Assembly (NCBI RefSeq): GCF_004310685.1
Contig: NZ_SISG01000001.1
Coordinates: 186,001-250,000, forward strand
Direction: 5' to 3'
Source of the DNA: Glaciihabitans arcticus
GTDB taxonomy: Bacteria; Actinomycetota; Actinomycetes; Actinomycetales; Microbacteriaceae
DNA: 64,000 bases
A program made the translations under genes and the position numbers. The first letter of the stretch is position 1, and the number at the start of each line of letters is the position of its first letter. Shown one piece after another: positions 54,622 through 62,301 of this stretch. Below the pieces are notes generated by a model that did not search any database, was not told the origin of the DNA, and saw nothing but the letters and a program-made list of their open reading frames with translations.

Positions 54622-55752
54622 GTGAGTTCACCGTGGGCAGTTCTGTTCGGCGGGCCATCGCCCGAGCACGAGATCTCGATCCTCACGGGTCTGCAGTCCG
54701 AGCGGGTTCTGACCGCCGCGGGCGAGAAGGTCACCCCCATCTACTGGTCGCCCTCAGGTGAGTGGTTCCTCGTGCCATCGGGCACCGAGGCGAAGGACTA
54801 CCTGGACGGCGTGCCGAAGGGCTCCAAGCCGATCGAGGTGCGCCTGTCCGGCGACTCCGGTCTCTACGTCAAGCGCAAGGCGCTGCCGATCTCGGCCGTG
54901 CTTCTCACCCTGCACGGTGGTGTCGGCGAGGGCGGGGGCGCTGCCGCGCTGTTCACGCTGCTCGGGATTCCAGCCACCGGCTCCTCGCTCTTCGCGGGTG
55001 CGGTCGGCATGGACAAGCTCGCCTTCGGTGGGCTCATGGCGGCAGCGGGCATCCCGTCACTGACTCGCGAACACCTGTCCGCGGACGTCCCGCCGACCTT
55101 CGCGGGTCCGTACATCGTCAAGCCGCGCTTCGGTGGCTCGTCCATCGGTATCGAGATCGTCGAGGATGCCGAGACTGCCCTCACGATCGCGAAGGCCAGC
55201 GCCCACCTGCGCGCCGGAGCCGTGGTGGAGCCCTACCGCCCCGACCTCGTCGACCTGAACATCTCCTTCCGCACCTACCCGGCGCTCGAGGTCACCGCCG
55301 TGGAGAAGCCGCTGCGCGGCGACACGGCGGGCGCCCTGTACTCGTACGCGGAGAAGTACCTCTCCGGTGGCGAGGGTGCCGAGGTCGGTTTCACGAGCGC
55401 GCCGCGGGAGTTCCCGGCCGACATCCCGTCTTCCGTTGCAGACCTCGCTGCCTCACTGGCCCGCCGTGTCGCCGCGGTGACCGGCCTGACCGGTGTCTGC
55501 CGCCTCGACCTGCTCTTCGACGAGAAGACCGGCGAGCTCTTCGTCAACGAGGTCAACTCGATCCCCGGTGCGATGTCGCTCTACCTCTGGGCTCCGCAGG
55601 CCGCTGCCGCGGTTGTGCTGAAGGATGCCCTCGTCGAAGCACGGGATCACCGCGTTGTGCTGCCCGCCTCCGGCTTCGGCTCGGGCGCCGCGCTGCGCGC
55701 CGCGGGCGGTATCGCCGGCAAGCTCGTCGGTCTCGACGGGCCGCGCGCGTAG
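54622..55752 (+). CDS. D-alanine--D-alanine ligase family protein (divergent)
   Basis: 376 residues from GTG 54622, with TTGGAG upstream. An ATP-grasp ligase of the Ddl type: GGPSPEHEIS (active-site Glu), KPRFGGSSIGIEIVE (active-site Ser), YSYAEKYLS, CRLDLLFD and NEVNSIPGAMS. One segment departs from canonical Ddl: HGxxGEDGxxQG here reads HGGVGEGGGAAALF. It may be the main D-Ala-D-Ala ligase, since the surrounding order is the usual actinobacterial one, or a specialised D-Ala-D-X ligase paired with the MurF-like enzyme. The sequence does not settle this. Confidence 0.85.
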   Translation: MSSPWAVLFGGPSPEHEISILTGLQSERVLTAAGEKVTPIYWSPSGEWFLVPSGTEAKDYLDGVPKGSKPIEVRLSGDSGLYVKRKALPISAVLLTLHGGVGEGGGAAALFTLLGIPATGSSLFAGAVGMDKLAFGGLMAAAGIPSLTREHLSADVPPTFAGPYIVKPRFGGSSIGIEIVEDAETALTIAKASAHLRAGAVVEPYRPDLVDLNISFRTYPALEVTAVEKPLRGDTAGALYSYAEKYLSGGEGAEVGFTSAPREFPADIPSSVADLAASLARRVAAVTGLTGVCRLDLLFDEKTGELFVNEVNSIPGAMSLYLWAPQAAAAVVLKDALVEARDHRVVLPASGFGSGAALRAAGGIAGKLVGLDGPRA

Positions 55753-55755
55753 CTG

Positions 55756-56229
55756 CTACTCGAGCGTGTCCGCGACCTCGGTGCAGGATGACGTCGCCGT
55801 GGTCGCCGCCACCGCCCGTGACACGTCCAGCAGGGCGGGCGCCGGGGCCACGAGATCCCGGTTCAGAATGACCTCGGTCGCTGGAGAGCGGCCATAGGTC
55901 GTGTAGACGTAGTTGGGGGAGCCCGCGTCATCCACCAGCCAGAAGACCCCGCCGACCTCGTAGCAGGGCAGCGTTGCGGTGGGATCGGGCTCGGGAACCC
56001 CGCAGCGCAGCAGCACTGCGGCGGGACTGCCCCACGCGAGCGTTCCCTGGGCGTTCGTCTCGCGGATCGGGAGCTCGGCGACGTCGCTCGGCGCATCCAC
56101 CATCACCTGCGCGCAGAGCGGATCCACGGCGAACTCGGCCGGCCGCAGCGACACGGTCTGCACGCACCCGGTGAGGGTCAGGGCGAGGGCGGCCAGCAGC
56201 GCGAGTCTCTTCAGCGGCTGGGTCGTCAC
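55756..56229 (-). CDS. DUF3515 lipoprotein, copy 1
   Basis: 157 residues from a GTG. Signal peptide with lipobox ALTLTGC. The DUF3515 region carries VDPLCAQVMV, ETNAQGTLAWGSPAAVLLRCGV and the YVYTTYGRSPATEVILNRD segment. The family is found next to ddl and thiL in actinobacteria; function unknown. A second copy lies just upstream on the same strand. TACGCT ends 6 nt before the GTG, and this spacing is repeated in the second copy, which fixes the start. Confidence 0.88.
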   Translation of the reverse strand: MTTQPLKRLALLAALALTLTGCVQTVSLRPAEFAVDPLCAQVMVDAPSDVAELPIRETNAQGTLAWGSPAAVLLRCGVPEPDPTATLPCYEVGGVFWLVDDAGSPNYVYTTYGRSPATEVILNRDLVAPAPALLDVSRAVAATTATSSCTEVADTLE

Positions 56230-56235
56230 CGGTTC

Positions 56236-56241
56236 AGCGTA
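56236..56241 (-). promoter_or_regulatory. -10 hexamer TACGCT, leaderless DUF3515 copy 1
   Basis: On the minus strand TACGCT ends 6 nt before GTG 56229. The flanking bases match those of copy 2 (GGATAC.CTGAACC). Confidence 0.55.
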
Positions 56242-56333
56242 TCCGGCTCGTCGCCCGACTCTCGTCGCCCGCCTTAGCGACCGGCGCCCGGGGTGTGACC
56301 CGGGCGGGCGTCCGTAGACCGGGCGGCGACGGG

Positions 56334-56813
56334 TCAGTCGGCGTCGGTGGGGTTGCCGAGGGTGTCCTCGACCTCGGTGCAGGTGCCCGTGGACTCCGTG
56401 TAGCCGATCGCGCCGGTCAGGGCGTAGAGGGCGGCACCGGGCGAGACGACATCGCGGTTGATGACGACCTCGGTGGCGGGGGAGCGGCCATAGGTCGTGA
56501 AGACGTAGTTGGGCGCGTCGGTGTCGTCGCGCAGCCAGAACACGTCATCCACCTGCACGCAGGGAAGGGTCGAGGTCGGCTCGGGCTCGGCGACGCCGCA
56601 ACGCAGGATCACCGCGGCCGGGCTTCCCCACGCGGTGACGCCCTGGGCGTTGGTCTCCCGCAGCGGCAGATCGGCGACGTCGTAGTTGGTGTGCACGATG
56701 ACGTCCGCGCAGCCGGGGTCGGCCGCGAACTCGGCGGGCTCGTAGGCGAGGGACTGCGCGCAGCCGGTGAGGGTGAGAACGGCGAGGGCGGCGATCGCGA
56801 GCAACTTCTTCAT
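56334..56813 (-). CDS. DUF3515 lipoprotein, copy 2
   Basis: 159 residues. Signal peptide with lipobox VLTLTGC. It shares long stretches with copy 1: RETNAQG.(T/V)AWGSPAAV.LRCGV, YVFTTYGRSPATEV.INRD and a C-terminal CTEVEDTL. The most variable parts are the first 30 mature residues and the tail. Same-strand tandem order with copy 1 (104 bp between) and closely similar promoters indicate a local duplication. It is divergent from thiL. Confidence 0.88.
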   Translation of the reverse strand: MKKLLAIAALAVLTLTGCAQSLAYEPAEFAADPGCADVIVHTNYDVADLPLRETNAQGVTAWGSPAAVILRCGVAEPEPTSTLPCVQVDDVFWLRDDTDAPNYVFTTYGRSPATEVVINRDVVSPGAALYALTGAIGYTESTGTCTEVEDTLGNPTDAD

Positions 56814-56820
56814 CGGGTTC

Positions 56821-56826
56821 AGGGTA
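56821..56826 (-). promoter_or_regulatory. -10 hexamer TACCCT, leaderless DUF3515 copy 2
   Basis: On the minus strand TACCCT ends 7 nt before ATG 56813, matching the arrangement in copy 1. Confidence 0.55.
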
Positions 56827-56915
56827 TCCCGTGGCGCCTGTGTGCCGACAATGCGCCGGTTTGCCAACAGCGCGCCCTCGGCCCGCCTCGCGCGGTTGGC
56901 AGAAGCCCGCGCTGT

Positions 56916-56921
56916 TACCGT
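56916..56921 (+). promoter_or_regulatory. -10 hexamer TACCGT, leaderless thiL promoter
   Basis: TACCGT ends 6 nt before the thiL ATG at 56928. Confidence 0.55.
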
Positions 56922-56927
56922 AGGGGC

Positions 56928-57869
56928 ATGGACACAGTCGGCTCGATCGGTGAGTCGGCGACCCTGGCTCGCATCTTCCCGCGGCTTCCCCACGCGGATG
57001 CCGCTCTGCTCGGCCCCGGCGACGACTCGGCAGTCGTCGCGGCACCCGATGGGCGGTTCGTGGTCACGACCGACATGATGATCCACGGTCCAGACTTCCG
57101 CCTCGCCTGGTCCAGCCCGCACGACCTCGGCTTCAAGGCCGCCGCCTCCAACCTCGCCGATGTCGCCGCCATGGGCGCGCGCCCCACGGCCCTCGTCGTC
57201 GCCCTTGCGGTGCCCGCCGACTCGCCGGTGAGCCTGCTCGAGGGCATCGCCGACGGCTTCCGTGACGCCTGCGCCGAACTCGCCCCGGGCTGCGGCGTCG
57301 TGGGCGGCGACCTCTCCGTCTCCGAAACGCTCACCATCGCGGTCACCGCGTTCGGCGACCTCGAGGGTCGAGCCCCGGTGCTCCGCTCGGGCGCGCGCCC
57401 GGGTGACGTTGTCGCGGTATCCGGAGCCCTCGGCCAGGCTGCGGCCGGGCTGCGCATCCTCTTCGAACACGGCGTGCGGGATGCCGCAGCTCTCCGCCAG
57501 GCCCACCCCGAGGTCGCGGCTCAACTCGCCCCGCGCCCGCCGATCGCGGACGGCGTGCTCGCGGCGCTCGCCGGAGCCACCGCCATGCTCGACCTCAGTG
57601 ACGGCCTCGCCCTCGACGCCCGCCGTGTGGCTGCCGCGAGTGGGATCGCCATCGACTTCGACGCCGCGTCCATCGGCTCGCGTGAAGCCCTCGACGGCGG
57701 GGAGGACCACTCCCTGCTCGCGACCTTCCCGCCGGGGACGGAACTGCCGGGAGGGTTCCGTCGGATCGGGGTCGCCACCACCGGCGAGGGCGTGCTTGTC
57801 GACGGCGTCCCCTACGAGTCGCGCGGCGGCTGGGACCCGTACGAGGGCTGGGACGGCAACGCCGGCTGA
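56928..57869 (+). CDS. thiL: Thiamine-monophosphate kinase
   Basis: 313 residues. ATP-dependent phosphorylation of thiamine monophosphate to thiamine diphosphate in the cytoplasm. Family landmarks: GPGDDSAVVAAPDG at the N-terminus, TTDMMIHGPDF, the PurM-like helix KAAASNLADVAAMGARP, VVGGDLS, AVSGALGQAAAGL and MLDLSDGLALDARRVA. The ATG at 56928 is supported by TACCGT 6 nt upstream and gives the family N-terminus; the frame runs upstream without a better start. Confidence 0.94.
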   Translation: MDTVGSIGESATLARIFPRLPHADAALLGPGDDSAVVAAPDGRFVVTTDMMIHGPDFRLAWSSPHDLGFKAAASNLADVAAMGARPTALVVALAVPADSPVSLLEGIADGFRDACAELAPGCGVVGGDLSVSETLTIAVTAFGDLEGRAPVLRSGARPGDVVAVSGALGQAAAGLRILFEHGVRDAAALRQAHPEVAAQLAPRPPIADGVLAALAGATAMLDLSDGLALDARRVAAASGIAIDFDAASIGSREALDGGEDHSLLATFPPGTELPGGFRRIGVATTGEGVLVDGVPYESRGGWDPYEGWDGNAG

Positions 57870-57874
57870 CCGGC

Positions 57875-57894
57875 GATCGAGCGAAGCCGAGATC
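57875..57894. repeat. Candidate short interspersed repeat between thiL and rsmD
   Basis: GATCGAGCGAAGCCGAGATC fills the 23-bp gap between the convergent genes and overlaps the rsmD stop. It has GATC ends and partial self-complementarity, resembling short GAGCGAAGC-type repeats of actinobacterial intergenic DNA (from memory). No second copy was seen here. Confidence 0.3.
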
Positions 57895-58453
57895 AGGCGA
57901 GCCCGAGCCAGTACACCGCCGTGTCCCCGTACTTCTTGAGCTTGTCGAGCACCAGCCCGGGGGGCCACTCGGGCGGAGCATCCCGCGACGCGCGTTCGAG
58001 CATCACCACGGCGTCGGGCGAGAGCCGTGGCAGCAACAGCGCGAGCGCCCGGGCCAACTCGACCGAGGAGAGCTCGTACGGCGGGTCGATGAACACGAGA
58101 TCCCAGGTGTCGCGCGACGACTCCAGGAACGACTGCACGGGAGCCCCCGAGACCTCGACGCTGAGCGGGAAGGGCGCCTTCCTGGAGAGCAGTGCGCCGT
58201 TGGCCCGGCATGCCCTAACAGCCTGCGCCCCCGACTCCACGAGCGTCACCCGCGTGGCGCCGCGGGACGCAGCCTCGAGCCCGAGGGCGCCGGAGCCGGC
58301 GTAGAGGTCGAGCACGGCGCATCCCGAAATAGCATCGCGCGCCTCGAGTGCCGAGAAGATCGCCTCGCGCACGCGCTCGCTCGTGGGGCGCGTGCCGGTC
58401 GAGGGCACGGCGAGGGTGAGGGAGCCGGCGAAACCGGAGATGATGCGGGTCAC
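57893..58453 (-). CDS. rsmD: 16S rRNA (guanine(966)-N2)-methyltransferase
   Basis: 186 residues. N-terminal TRIISGFAGSLTLAVP and PTSERVREAIFSAL, SAM-binding VLDLYAGSGALGLEAASRG, and the catalytic DPPYE motif in LVFIDPPYEL. It methylates G966 of 16S rRNA, as is usual next to recG and coaD. GTG 58453 is chosen because it gives the family start and TACCGT lies 7 nt upstream. Only 29 bp separate it from the divergent GNAT start. Confidence 0.93.
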   Translation of the reverse strand: MTRIISGFAGSLTLAVPSTGTRPTSERVREAIFSALEARDAISGCAVLDLYAGSGALGLEAASRGATRVTLVESGAQAVRACRANGALLSRKAPFPLSVEVSGAPVQSFLESSRDTWDLVFIDPPYELSSVELARALALLLPRLSPDAVVMLERASRDAPPEWPPGLVLDKLKKYGDTAVYWLGLA

Positions 58454-58460
58454 GGCACCA

Positions 58461-58466
58461 ACGGTA
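58461..58466 (-). promoter_or_regulatory. -10 hexamer TACCGT, leaderless rsmD promoter
   Basis: On the minus strand TACCGT ends 7 nt before GTG 58453, within a 29-bp divergent intergenic region. Confidence 0.5.
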
Positions 58467-58482
58467 CAAGAGACAATGGGGC

Positions 58483-58905
58483 ATGGATGTTTCTGCGCCC
58501 GAGTTCGAGCTGGTCGACGGCCGCACCCTCGACCTGTCCCGCGTTCTGGACCTCTACGGCGCCGTGGGCTGGACGGTCTACACGAACGACCCCGGCACGT
58601 TGTCGCTGGCGCTCGCCGGATCCACGACGGTCGTTGTGGCCCGCCGCGGTGAGGCGATCGTCGGGCTCGCACGGGTCATCTCCGACCGGGCGACCATCGC
58701 CTACCTGCAGGACGTGCTCGTGCATCCCGCGGAGCAGCGCAGGGGAGTGGGCCGCACCCTGGTCGAGCTCGCCCTGCAGCCTTATGCGCACGTACGCCAG
58801 AAGGTGCTGCTGACGGATGACGAACCCGCGCAGCAGGCGTTCTACGAGTCGCTCGGCTACTCGCTCGTCGGCGGGTCCCTGCGGGCGTTCGCTCGCTTCG
58901 ACTGA
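58483..58905 (+). CDS. GNAT-family N-acetyltransferase
   Basis: 140 residues. The acetyl-CoA binding motif is clear: AYLQDVLVHPAEQRRGVGRTLVELAL (R/Q-x-x-G-x-G/A form), followed by the QQAFYESLGYSLVGG strand. The N-terminal part has LYGAVGWTVYTND. Substrate unknown. GACAAT lies 5 nt before the ATG, a weak leaderless promoter. recG starts 25 bp after its stop, and the gene is often found in this neighbourhood in related genomes (recollection). Confidence 0.88.
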   Translation: MDVSAPEFELVDGRTLDLSRVLDLYGAVGWTVYTNDPGTLSLALAGSTTVVVARRGEAIVGLARVISDRATIAYLQDVLVHPAEQRRGVGRTLVELALQPYAHVRQKVLLTDDEPAQQAFYESLGYSLVGGSLRAFARFD

Positions 58906-58918
58906 CGGCCGTGGCGGG

Positions 58919-58924
58919 TAATCT
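58919..58924 (+). promoter_or_regulatory. -10 hexamer TAATCT, leaderless recG promoter
   Basis: TAATCT ends 6 nt before the GTG start of recG at 58931. Confidence 0.5.
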
Positions 58925-58930
58925 TGAGCG

Positions 58931-61072
58931 GTGACCTCCCCGCTCGACGGAAAGCTGAGTAACGCCCTCGGCGGGCGCACGGCGACCGCGCTCGAGAAGG
59001 GGCTGCGCCTGCGCACTGTCGGCGACCTGCTCAGCCACTACCCGCGCCGCTATGCGCAGCGCGGCGAGCTCACGGCACTCACAGCTCTGCCGCTCGACGA
59101 GAACGTCACGATCGTCGCCGAGGTGCTCGAGGTGCGCAGCCGTCCGATGCGGGCGCGCGGCGGATCGATTCTCGAGGTGCGCATCAGCGACGGCAAGGGA
59201 ATCCTGACCCTCACCTTCTTCAACCAGGCCTGGCGCGACAAAGAGCTGCGCGTCGGCGTGCGCGGCATCTTCGCGGGCAAGGTCGGCGAGTACCGCGGCA
59301 CGCTGCAGCTCGCGCACCCCGACTACGAACTGTTTGACGAGACCATCGAGACCGACCCCGAGAAGGCGAAGGCCTGGGCGGAGCTGCCCATCCCGATCTA
59401 TCCGGCGACCTCGACGATGGCGAGCTGGCAGATCCAGAAGGCGATCGAGATCGTGCTCGACACCCTTCCCGAGCTCGACGATCCGGTGCCCGACAGCGTG
59501 CGCAAGGGCCGCCGGCTGATGCCGTACAAGCGCGCCGTCGAGCTCATCCACCGACCTCTCACCGACGCGGACTGGGCCGGCGCGCGCAAGTCGCTGCGGT
59601 TCCAGGAGGCGTTTGTGCTGCAGGCCGCACTGCTGCAGCAGCGCGCCCGGCTGCGGGAGGCAGCGGCGAAGCCGCGCATCCAGGGCCAGCTGCTCGACGA
59701 CTTCGATGCGGCGCTGCCGTTCACCCGAACCGGCGACCAGGAGCGGGTCGGCTTCGAGATCAGCCGAGACCTGGCCGAGGGCATTCCGATGAACCGGCTC
59801 GTGCAGGGCGAGGTCGGCTCGGGCAAGACCCTCGTCGCGCTGCGGGCGATGCTCGCGGTCGCGCAGGACGGCGGACAGTCAGCCCTGCTCGCCCCCACCG
59901 AGGTGCTCGCCCAGCAGCATCTGCGCTCGATCGTGAAGACGCTCGGCCCCGACCTCTCCGCGCGCCTGCGGCCGACCCTGCTGACCGGCCAGCTCAGCGC
60001 TCCCGAGCGTCGCAAGGCGCTGCTCAACATCGTCGCGGGCGGGTCGCGCATCGTCGTCGGCACACACGCGCTGCTCGGCGACAGGGTCGAGTTCATCGAC
60101 CTCGGCCTTGTTGTGGTGGATGAACAGCACAGGTTCGGCGTGGAACAACGCGAGGCACTCCGGGCCAAGGGCGCGGTACCCCCGCATGTGCTGGTGCTGA
60201 CGGCCACGCCGATCCCGCGCACCGTGGCGATGACCGTATTCGGTGACCTCGACATCTCGACGATCGCCGAGCTGCCCTCGGGCCGTGTGCCGATCGTGTC
60301 GCACGTCGTCTCGAACAAAGGACTCTACGACCGGGCGTGGCAGCGCGCCGCCGAGGAGATCGCGAAGGGCCGCCAGGTCTTCGTCGTGTGCCCGGCGATC
60401 GACGAGGCCGAGGTGGAGGAGCCGCTAGAGGTCGCCCCTGACCAGCCCTCGCCCACCAAACCCGCCAACGTCACCGCCACCCTCGCCGAGCTGCAGGCCA
60501 ATCCGGTGCTCGCGGGTGCCCGCATCCAGCCACTGCACGGACGCATGACGAGCGACGAGAAGGATGCCACGATGCGCGCCTTCGCCGCCGGCGACATCGA
60601 CGTGCTCGTTGCCACGACGGTCATCGAGGTCGGCGTGGATGTTCCCAACGCCTCGACCATGATCATCCTCGACGCCGACCGGTTCGGCGTCTCGCAGCTG
60701 CACCAGTTGCGCGGTCGCGTCGGCCGTGGCGGGGTTCCCGGACTGTGCCTGTTCGTGACGAAGGCGACGGATGACACCCTCGCCCGTGAACGCGTCGAAG
60801 CGGTCGCCGCCACACTCGACGGGTTCGAGCTCGCCCAAAAGGATCTCGAGCTCCGCCGCGAGGGCGACGTGCTCGGCAGCACACAGTCGGGCGGTCGCAC
60901 GGGCCTGCGGCTGCTGCGTGTCGCGAAGGACGGCGAGCTGATCGCCGAGGCCCGCGAGCTCGCGGCATCCATTCTGGATGATGACCCGTCACTCGCGGGG
61001 CACCCGGCGCTGCGCGAGGCACTCGATCGTCGTCTGGATGAGGCCGAGGCCGCGTTCCTCGCCAAGAACTGA
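58931..61072 (+). CDS. recG: ATP-dependent DNA helicase RecG
   Basis: 713 residues, standard length. N-terminal wedge/OB domain (residues ~1-170, with YPRRYAQRGELT), then the SF2 helicase core: Walker A GEVGSGKTLVA, LLAPTEVLAQQH, VVVDEQHRFGV (DEQH box), LTATPIPRTVAM, and the C-terminal ATTVIEVGVDVPNAST and HQLRGRVGRG. It remodels stalled forks and Holliday junctions. The start is GTG 58931. coaD follows 42 bp downstream. Confidence 0.96.
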   Translation: MTSPLDGKLSNALGGRTATALEKGLRLRTVGDLLSHYPRRYAQRGELTALTALPLDENVTIVAEVLEVRSRPMRARGGSILEVRISDGKGILTLTFFNQAWRDKELRVGVRGIFAGKVGEYRGTLQLAHPDYELFDETIETDPEKAKAWAELPIPIYPATSTMASWQIQKAIEIVLDTLPELDDPVPDSVRKGRRLMPYKRAVELIHRPLTDADWAGARKSLRFQEAFVLQAALLQQRARLREAAAKPRIQGQLLDDFDAALPFTRTGDQERVGFEISRDLAEGIPMNRLVQGEVGSGKTLVALRAMLAVAQDGGQSALLAPTEVLAQQHLRSIVKTLGPDLSARLRPTLLTGQLSAPERRKALLNIVAGGSRIVVGTHALLGDRVEFIDLGLVVVDEQHRFGVEQREALRAKGAVPPHVLVLTATPIPRTVAMTVFGDLDISTIAELPSGRVPIVSHVVSNKGLYDRAWQRAAEEIAKGRQVFVVCPAIDEAEVEEPLEVAPDQPSPTKPANVTATLAELQANPVLAGARIQPLHGRMTSDEKDATMRAFAAGDIDVLVATTVIEVGVDVPNASTMIILDADRFGVSQLHQLRGRVGRGGVPGLCLFVTKATDDTLARERVEAVAATLDGFELAQKDLELRREGDVLGSTQSGGRTGLRLLRVAKDGELIAEARELAASILDDDPSLAGHPALREALDRRLDEAEAAFLAKN

Positions 61073-61102
61073 CCAATTCACGAGCCTGTAACACTCAGCG
61101 GC

Positions 61103-61108
61103 TAGGGT
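61103..61108 (+). promoter_or_regulatory. -10 hexamer TAGGGT, leaderless coaD promoter
   Basis: TAGGGT ends 6 nt before the coaD ATG at 61115. Confidence 0.5.
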
Positions 61109-61114
61109 GAACGC

Positions 61115-61597
61115 ATGAGCCGGATCGCTGTTGTTCCGGGGTCGTTTGATCCCGTCACCCTTGGCCACCTCGACGTCATCGAGCGGGCCGCCGGACTCTT
61201 CGACGAACTGCACGTGCTGGTTGTGCACAACCCGGGCAAGACCGCGCTGCTGCCGATCGCCCAGCGGGTGTCGCTCATCGAGCAGTCGATCGTCGAAGCG
61301 GGACTGCCCGGCAACATCAAGGTCACCAGCTGGAGTGTCGGACTGCTCGTCGACTACTGCACCGATGTCGGGGCCAGTGTGCTCGTCAAGGGCATCCGCT
61401 CGCAGATCGATGTCGCCTACGAGACGCCGATGGCGATCGTGAACCGCAACCTCGCCGGGGTCGAGACGGTGTTCCTTCTACCGAACCCCGCACACGCCCA
61501 CGTGTCGAGCTCGCTCGTGCGCCAGGTCGCGGCACTCGGCGGTGACGTGAGCCCGTACGTTCCGCCCGCCGTGTTCGCGTACCTCGAGAAGGACTAG
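61115..61597 (+). CDS. coaD: Phosphopantetheine adenylyltransferase
   Basis: 160 residues. Makes dephospho-CoA from 4'-phosphopantetheine and ATP. N-terminal [17 protein letters not shown] holds the TxGH nucleotidyl-transfer motif, [14 protein letters not shown] is conserved, and the C-terminal [18 protein letters not shown] binds ATP (ISSS/T motif). Leaderless promoter upstream. It is convergent with the TetR gene. Confidence 0.96.
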   Translation: MSRIAVVPGSFDPVTLGHLDVIERAAGLFDELHVLVVHNPGKTALLPIAQRVSLIEQSIVEAGLPGNIKVTSWSVGLLVDYCTDVGASVLVKGIRSQIDVAYETPMAIVNRNLAGVETVFLLPNPAHAHVSSSLVRQVAALGGDVSPYVPPAVFAYLEKD

Positions 61598-61601
61598 CGG
61601 C

Positions 61602-62168
61602 TCAGAGCCCTGCGACCTGTCGCGCCGTGCGGATGAACGTCTCGCGGATCGTGTCCGGCCCGTCCAGGTAGCCGCCGACGAGTGCGGCGTCGCGCAGCAG
61701 CACGAGGGCGCGGGCGCGCTCGGGAGCGTCATCGCGTCCGGCTTGTTCAAGTGTGGTCTCGAGCGTGTGAGCGAACCAGTCGCGGTGGGCTCGCACGGTC
61801 TGTCGAACGAGGCTCGTGGCATCCGGATACTCAGCGGCCGCATTGATGAACGGGCAGCCGCGGGTGTGGTTGCGGGTCACGTCGTCGGCGATGCCCTGAA
61901 TGATCTGTTCGAGGATGACGTCGGGCTCTCCCTCGACCTGTGCGAAGTAGCCGCGCAGCGCGCCGTCTTCCAGGTCGAGGTAGGCGCGTACGAGATCCTC
62001 CTTGCCGGGGAAGTGGCGGTAGAAGGTCGCGCGGGTGACCGCGGCCTCGGCGACGATGCGGTCGACGCCGACGGCGTGGATGCCCTCGCGGTAGAAAAGC
62101 TCCGCAGCTGTGGATAACAGGCGCTCACGTGCCTGCGATGTGCGAGTTTGGGCGGAAGTTGTGGACAT
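61602..62168 (-). CDS. TetR-family transcriptional repressor
   Basis: 188 residues. N-terminal HTH domain: ARERLLSTAAELFYREGIHAVGVDRIVAEAAVTR (residues ~13-46, quoted in part) then TFYRHFPGKEDLVRAYL. The C-terminal helical domain has RGCPFINAAAEYPD, a segment common in TetR regulators of oxidoreductase or hydrolase genes. It is divergent from the hydrolase at 62302, with two operator-like palindromes between. TATCAT lies 7 nt before its ATG and touches the first operator, implying autorepression. Confidence 0.92.
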   Translation of the reverse strand: MSTTSAQTRTSQARERLLSTAAELFYREGIHAVGVDRIVAEAAVTRATFYRHFPGKEDLVRAYLDLEDGALRGYFAQVEGEPDVILEQIIQGIADDVTRNHTRGCPFINAAAEYPDATSLVRQTVRAHRDWFAHTLETTLEQAGRDDAPERARALVLLRDAALVGGYLDGPDTIRETFIRTARQVAGL

Positions 62169-62175
62169 GTCCTAA

Positions 62176-62181
62176 ATGATA
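62176..62181 (-). promoter_or_regulatory. -10 hexamer TATCAT, leaderless tetR promoter
   Basis: On the minus strand TATCAT ends 7 nt before ATG 62168 and overlaps the edge of operator 1. Confidence 0.55.
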
Positions 62182-62259
62182 GAACGATCTTTCTCTTTTT
62201 GCTTGACAACTTCGACAGCGCGGCGTAACTTCTCAGGTAGCAGAAAGAACGATCGTTCT
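62181..62259 (+). promoter_or_regulatory. Divergent promoter region with two TetR operators
   Basis: Operator 2, AGAACGATCGTTCT (62246-62259), is a perfect 14-bp palindrome. Operator 1, AGAACGATCTTTCT (62181-62194), is the same with one mismatch pair. Between them is a textbook promoter for the hydrolase: TTGACA (62203-62208), 17 bp, TAACTT (62226-62231). Operator 2 lies just after the expected start site, operator 1 at the tetR -10, so one repressor can control both directions. Confidence 0.85.
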
Positions 62260-62301
62260 CTCATTGGGGAGAGCGGCACTCCGATCAGAAGGATTGAAGA
62301 A

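Noticed and set aside
54622-55752. The Ddl-like gene as a decayed copy
   Set aside because: The frame is intact and the active-site Glu, Ser, Asp and Asn segments are kept; only one loop departs from the canonical form.
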